A DNA stretch of 64,000 nt from a gamma proteobacterium NOR5-3. GTDB taxonomy: Bacteria > Pseudomonadota > Gammaproteobacteria > Pseudomonadales > Halieaceae. Positions 60,199-64,000 of the stretch are shown in pieces; within the stretch, counting starts at the first letter, position 1; each line of letters begins with the position of its first letter. The notes below the pieces were generated by a model, which made no database searches, was not told the origin of the DNA, and was given only the letters and a program-made list of their open reading frames with translations. The stretch is taken from NCBI GenBank assembly GCA_000158155.1, contig DS999405.1, positions 319,811-383,810 on the forward strand, read 5' to 3'. Both the position numbers and the translations under genes were made by a program.

Positions 60199-60966
60199 AT
60201 GCAAGATCTGTTTAAATTACAGGGCAAAGTGGCCGTGGTCTCTGGCGGCTCCCCAGGCATCGGCGCAATGATCGCCCGCGGTTTTGTACAGAGCGGCGTG
60301 AAGACCTATATCACCGCCAGACGCGCCGATGAGCTGCAGGCCACGGCCGAAGAGCTTTCTCTGCTCGGGGAATGCATTGCGGTTCCAGGCAATCTGGCAG
60401 AGCCCGCGGGTGTAGCCGCCTTTGCAAAGGAGATTGCAGAGCGCGAATCCACCATAGATATTTTGATCAACAATGCCGGAGCCTCCTGGGGCGCACCGTT
60501 GGATGAGTTTCCCGAGAGTGGCTGGGACAAGGTGATGGATCTGAATGTGAAGTCTGTGTTTTTTCTCACCCAGGCTCTGCTGCCACAACTGCGCGCCTCC
60601 GGGACCGCACAGGACCCCGCGCGAGTGGTGAACATTGGATCGATTAATGGCTTGTCCTACGCTCCGTTGCAGAACTACTCCTATACGGCGAGCAAGGCAG
60701 CGGTGCACCATTTGACCCGACAGCTGGCTGTGGATCTGGCCTCGTCGAACATCAATGTGAACGCCATCGCACCGGGGTTTTTCCCCAGCAAGATGACAGC
60801 GCATTTGCTGGAGCATGAAGCGGAGATGGCTAAAGCCATCCCCCGGGGGCGTATCGGTACGCCGGAAGATGCGGCGGGCACCGCCATTTATCTCTGCTCC
60901 CGGGCCTCCGCATTTGTCACCGGTCATATCCTTGTGCTGGATGGCGGGCAGGATGTCTCCGGGTGA
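60199..60966 (+). CDS. Short-chain dehydrogenase/reductase
   Basis: A 255-residue NAD(P)-dependent oxidoreductase of the classical SDR family: AVVSGGSPGIGAMIARGF (nucleotide loop), NNAGASWG, NIGSINGLSY with the catalytic Ser, and YSYTASKAAVHHL with the Tyr and Lys. The C-terminus ends in the usual VTGHILVLDGGQDVSG. Substrate is likely a hydroxyacyl-CoA or steroid-like alcohol given the neighbours, but this is inference. The ATG with AGGAGG nine bases upstream is preferred to 60160. It is the last gene of the acyl-CoA run and is convergent with rapA. Confidence 0.93.
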   Translation: MQDLFKLQGKVAVVSGGSPGIGAMIARGFVQSGVKTYITARRADELQATAEELSLLGECIAVPGNLAEPAGVAAFAKEIAERESTIDILINNAGASWGAPLDEFPESGWDKVMDLNVKSVFFLTQALLPQLRASGTAQDPARVVNIGSINGLSYAPLQNYSYTASKAAVHHLTRQLAVDLASSNINVNAIAPGFFPSKMTAHLLEHEAEMAKAIPRGRIGTPEDAAGTAIYLCSRASAFVTGHILVLDGGQDVSG

Positions 60967-60997
60967 TGGTGCTGCGTAAACAGCGAGTACAAAGCTG

Positions 60998-63739
60998 CTA
61001 GCGGGTAAGCACCAGACGCACTCCCTGAAGCGTGGCTCGCGCGGTGTTAAGGGCAGCCAGACCGGCTGCGCGACGATCTCGAAGGTCGTTTATTTCTTCA
61101 TTGCGGATAGCCGGGTTCACCTCTCTTAACGAGCTTAAGCGGGTGATCTCTTCGTCCATCTGCGTGCCGTATTTTGTCGAAGCTTCGGCCTGCCTGGCGG
61201 CCAGTTCGCTGGCAAACGCTTTCTCTGCATCGTCGATGCGGCCTTCTATCTCCTCGCGAAGTTGACGTACGATTTTGCTTACCGTTCCTCTTGGCAGCTT
61301 CTCGACGCGCTCGTTCAGACGCTCGTGGCTCAGAAGTTTGCTTAAATCGCGTCCGTTGGCATCCAGGAGCAGGCGCCTGGGGGCAAGAGGCAGGTAACGT
61401 TGTAGACCCAGTGCCCGGGGTGCGCTGAGTGATACGGTGAATAGCAGTTCGTAGAGCCGCGACCCGCCGGGCACACCTTTAAGCGTTATAGCGCCCACAC
61501 TGGCTTGTCCTAAGGAACTGCCCAGCACCGTGGTCATGGCGTCTTCCATCCAGGGGTGTTCCCAGCCGAGGAAGATCCAGTCTTCCCGCTGCAGCGCCAG
61601 ATCCCGGGACACGGTCACCGTGCATCCGTCTTCGGGTACCTGTGGGAAAACCTCCAGCAGCTCTTGCTCGCCCCGGCGTAAAATGCTGCTGTGTTCGCCG
61701 TGCTCCTCGTGTTCGACGCCGGTTACCGCACAAAGCTCCTCTAGATATGCGCCGAGCTTTGCAGGATCCTCGATGGCGCTGATAGCGCTGCCGAGGGCAA
61801 GGCCCTGTTCTGCGTTGCAGGAGCTTCGCTCCAGGAGCTTGTCGCGACCCTCGCTGAGCTCTTTTCGGGTCCGGGCTGTAAAGGCGGCTGTTTCTATCAG
61901 GAGCTCATCAAATGCGGAGCTGCGCTGCCGGAGCTGCTCCTGAAGTTCAAACTTGAATTTGCCCAGGATCATATCGCCGGCGGAGCAGCTGGCCCGAAAC
62001 AAATCAATACCTTCGTGATACCAGCGCATGAGTGTTTCCTGCGCGCTGCCCTGAATGTAGGGAACATGGATAAAGATGCGATCACGCTGGCCGATGCGAT
62101 CAAGACGTCCAATGCGCTGCTCCAACTGATCCGGATGCTCGGGCAGGTCGAACAGTATGAGATGTTGGGCGAACTGAAAATTCCGACCCTCGCCGCCAAT
62201 CTCCGAGCAGATCAGGGCCTGAGCCCCCTGCTCCTGCTCGGCAAAATAGGCCGCTGCGCGATCGCGCTCGACAAGACTCAGCTGTTCGTGAAAGGCAGCG
62301 GAGCGAATGCCCGCACGAAGCTGCAGATAGCTCTCCAGCGCCAGAGCGGTTTCTGCCTTGGCGCAGATCACCAGAACTTTTTCCGGTCGCAGTGATTTGA
62401 GCTGCGCGACGAGCCAGGCTACCCGGGGATCTTCTTGAAGCCATTGTTCCGTGTTGATGTGCAGATCTGGATACAGGTCTGCATAGAGTGGGTTGTCTAC
62501 GGCCGGCAGTGGATGGGGCAGCATTTCCCGCGCAGGAAATCCGCCGACGCTGGCCCGGGCGTTGCGAAACAACACGCGCCCCGTGCCATAGCGATCCAGC
62601 AGGGCGGCAATCTGGCTTTGCGCCGATGCAGCCGGATCGATATCTGCAGGGAGGCCCTCGGCGGGCTCTCCCTGATCCAGGGCATCGATAAGCGCGCTCC
62701 AGCGTTTGTATTGCGATTCTTCTTCAACAAACGCCGGGAAATCATGAAAACGTTCCGGGTCAAGTAATGACAGTCGCGCGAAGTGCGCCTCCTGCCCGAC
62801 CTGCTCGGGAGTCGCGGTGAGTAACAGAAGTCCTGGAACCTGTGCTGCCATGGTTTGTAAAAACTCGAATTCTTCGCTGGCGGCCTCTGCACTCCAGGCA
62901 AGGCGATGCACCTCATCTACGATAAGCATGTCCCAGTCAGCGGCGAGCGCCAAAGCCCGGGCATTGGGGTCCAGGAACAACGATGTTGCACAAAGTACCA
63001 ACTGTTCTTCTTCGAAGGCGTTGATGCCGTCGCCGGCCTCCTGAAGTCTCGACTCATCAAAGAGGGCGAATTGAAGATTAAAACGTCGGCGCATTTCCAC
63101 CAGCCACTGAAACTGCAGGGACTCCGGGACCATAATGAGAACGCGGCGGCTGTCTCCACTGAGTAGCTGGCGATGCAAAATCATGCCCGCTTCGATGGTT
63201 TTTCCCAGGCCGACCTCGTCGGCGAGGAGCACCCTCGGTGCATGACGTTTACCGACTTCGTTAGCGACATAAAGCTGATGCGGCAACAGCGCGGTGCGGG
63301 TGCCCAGGAGTCCCCGAAGGCCGCTTTGCTGTAACTCATGGAGGTGGTTGCAGGTTTGCAGGCGCAGGGCAAAGGCCGCATGACTGTCGATCTGACTGGC
63401 AAGCAGGCGCTGTCGGGGTGTTGCCAGATCGATGTGATCATCGAGATCGAGCTCGGCGACCAACTCACGCTGCCCGTCGTTGGCAACCTCGTACATTAAC
63501 AACGACTGCTCTTCATGAACGGCAAGCACCTGAAGTTTGCGTCCATCCCGGGTGTGCAGGGAGTCGCCTTCGCGGAGCTTTACCCGGGTCAGTGGCGCAT
63601 TTTCGGTGGCGTAAGTACGCTCTTCCTCCACGGCGGGAAAATGCACGCTCACTCGCCGTCCGTCCAGCTCGACAACAATCCCCAGTCCCAGCTCACTATC
63701 GGCATGACTCAGCCAGCGTTGCCCAATTGCGTAGCTCAT
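60998..63739 (-). CDS. rapA: RNA polymerase-associated ATPase RapA
   Basis: A 913-residue Swi2/Snf2-family ATPase that recycles RNA polymerase during transcription. N-terminal Tudor-like domains (MSYAIGQRWLSHADSELGLGIV) precede the helicase core with Walker A ADEVGLGKTIEAGMIL (near residue 173), a DEVHRL box in place of DEAH, SAT-like LLLLTATPEQVGQEAHFARLSLL, and a second core domain with SEIGGEGRNFQFAQHLILFDLP and QRIGRLDRIGQ. A long C-terminal RapA domain follows. It is slightly shorter than the E. coli protein (968 residues). It overlaps the tatD-like gene by four bases. Confidence 0.96.
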   Translation of the reverse strand: MSYAIGQRWLSHADSELGLGIVVELDGRRVSVHFPAVEEERTYATENAPLTRVKLREGDSLHTRDGRKLQVLAVHEEQSLLMYEVANDGQRELVAELDLDDHIDLATPRQRLLASQIDSHAAFALRLQTCNHLHELQQSGLRGLLGTRTALLPHQLYVANEVGKRHAPRVLLADEVGLGKTIEAGMILHRQLLSGDSRRVLIMVPESLQFQWLVEMRRRFNLQFALFDESRLQEAGDGINAFEEEQLVLCATSLFLDPNARALALAADWDMLIVDEVHRLAWSAEAASEEFEFLQTMAAQVPGLLLLTATPEQVGQEAHFARLSLLDPERFHDFPAFVEEESQYKRWSALIDALDQGEPAEGLPADIDPAASAQSQIAALLDRYGTGRVLFRNARASVGGFPAREMLPHPLPAVDNPLYADLYPDLHINTEQWLQEDPRVAWLVAQLKSLRPEKVLVICAKAETALALESYLQLRAGIRSAAFHEQLSLVERDRAAAYFAEQEQGAQALICSEIGGEGRNFQFAQHLILFDLPEHPDQLEQRIGRLDRIGQRDRIFIHVPYIQGSAQETLMRWYHEGIDLFRASCSAGDMILGKFKFELQEQLRQRSSAFDELLIETAAFTARTRKELSEGRDKLLERSSCNAEQGLALGSAISAIEDPAKLGAYLEELCAVTGVEHEEHGEHSSILRRGEQELLEVFPQVPEDGCTVTVSRDLALQREDWIFLGWEHPWMEDAMTTVLGSSLGQASVGAITLKGVPGGSRLYELLFTVSLSAPRALGLQRYLPLAPRRLLLDANGRDLSKLLSHERLNERVEKLPRGTVSKIVRQLREEIEGRIDDAEKAFASELAARQAEASTKYGTQMDEEITRLSSLREVNPAIRNEEINDLRDRRAAGLAALNTARATLQGVRLVLTR

Positions 63740-64000
63740 GGCGTGGTGTTCTCCTCTGTGCCCAAAAAGAACAACGCTTCACTGTTGGCAAAACACTGGC
63801 TCAGAAGCTCCTCAATGGGTAAGCCCTTTATCTCGGCAACTTTCTCAGCAACAAAGGGAATGTATCTCGGACCATTGCTGCGTCCCCGGTAGGGCTCAGG
63901 AGTGAGATAGGGGGCATCTGTTTCCAGCAGTAATTGGTTTACCGGGGTCAGTGCAACAGCGTCCCGGACATTATCGGCGCGGTTGAAGGTGACCATGCCA
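63736..64000 (-). CDS. TatD-family hydrolase, 3' end (cut by window edge)
   Basis: The C-terminal 87 or so residues of a TatD-type metal-dependent hydrolase (deoxyribonuclease family), whose 5' part lies beyond the right edge. Conserved pieces are LLLETDAPYLTPEPYRGRSNGPRYIPFVAEKVAEIKG with the metal-binding Asp of TDAPYL, and the NSEALFFLG end. An in-frame ATG at 63996 is simply an internal methionine. Four-base overlap of its stop with the rapA start suggests co-transcription. Confidence 0.9.
   Translation of the reverse strand, partial: GMVTFNRADNVRDAVALTPVNQLLLETDAPYLTPEPYRGRSNGPRYIPFVAEKVAEIKGLPIEELLSQCFANSEALFFLGTEENTTP

Overview
The window looks like chromosomal DNA of a free-living, heterotrophic, probably marine gammaproteobacterium. 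The best guess is the Halieaceae (OM60/NOR5) or a near relative such as Congregibacter or Halioglobus. This rests on gene families rather than an alignment: a CrbS/CrbR-type acetate-switch pair beside a DUF4212/sodium-solute symporter, a DcaP-type porin, ExeA/ExeB, RapA, a YcgN-family protein, and several acyl-CoA genes. The sequence is moderately GC-rich. I saw no transposase, phage gene, CRISPR array, tRNA or rRNA. It reads as ordinary host chromosome with unusually rich metabolic operons.

Layout. 1-1.3 kb: the 5' part of a BtuB-like TonB-dependent receptor on the minus strand, preceded by a clear cobalamin riboswitch and an RBS-sequestering hairpin. 1.4-8 kb: DUF501 and DUF2452 proteins, a secreted S10 carboxypeptidase, a cytochrome c/beta-propeller (Vgb-like) protein, a methyltransferase, and an unusual fusion of an alpha/beta hydrolase with a cyclophilin. 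8-11.7 kb: a SulP transporter and tandem universal stress protein, divergent from a CPA2 cation/proton antiporter. 11.8-14.3 kb: an NYN-domain protein, a YcgN-like protein and DAHP synthase. 14.4-25.3 kb: a probable acetate regulon made of a CrbS-like symporter-kinase, its convergent LuxR-type regulator, a DcaP porin, DUF4212 plus symporter, a small membrane protein, a CNMP/CBS/DUF294 signalling protein and a DnaQ-like exonuclease. Three copies of a GACCAARGTY motif mark the promoters here. 25.3-34.4 kb: an M13 peptidase, an exported MsrA, a flavin oxidoreductase with a divergent PadR regulator and a perfect operator palindrome, GspA/GspB, Ppx/GppA and a DUF6435 protein.

34.5-40.5 kb is the most interesting region. 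It is a tightly overlapped seven-gene minus-strand operon: D-glutamate cyclase-type DUF1445, PxpA, PxpB, PxpC, D-glutamate cyclase-type DUF4392, D-amino acid aminotransferase and alanine racemase. The two cyclase-type genes correspond to the two domains that I recall being fused in the mitochondrial D-glutamate cyclase DGLUCY. Together the genes suggest a route from alanine and D-amino acids through D-glutamate and 5-oxoproline to glutamate.

40.7-64 kb: two AMP-forming acyl-CoA ligases, an RND efflux pump with its adaptor, a patatin-like phospholipase with a histone-H1-like tail, an aminoglycoside-phosphotransferase-fold protein, a large DUF748 (AsmA-like) protein, and an AraC regulator divergent from an acyl-CoA catabolic operon (acyl-CoA dehydrogenase, CaiB-type CoA transferase, enoyl-CoA hydratase, carboxyltransferase, SDR). 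The window closes with rapA and the 3' end of a tatD-like gene.

Start codons were chosen by ribosome binding site, signal peptide and family N-terminus. Where I moved the start inward from the longest open frame, the entry says so. All functional names come from reading motifs by eye; no search was run.
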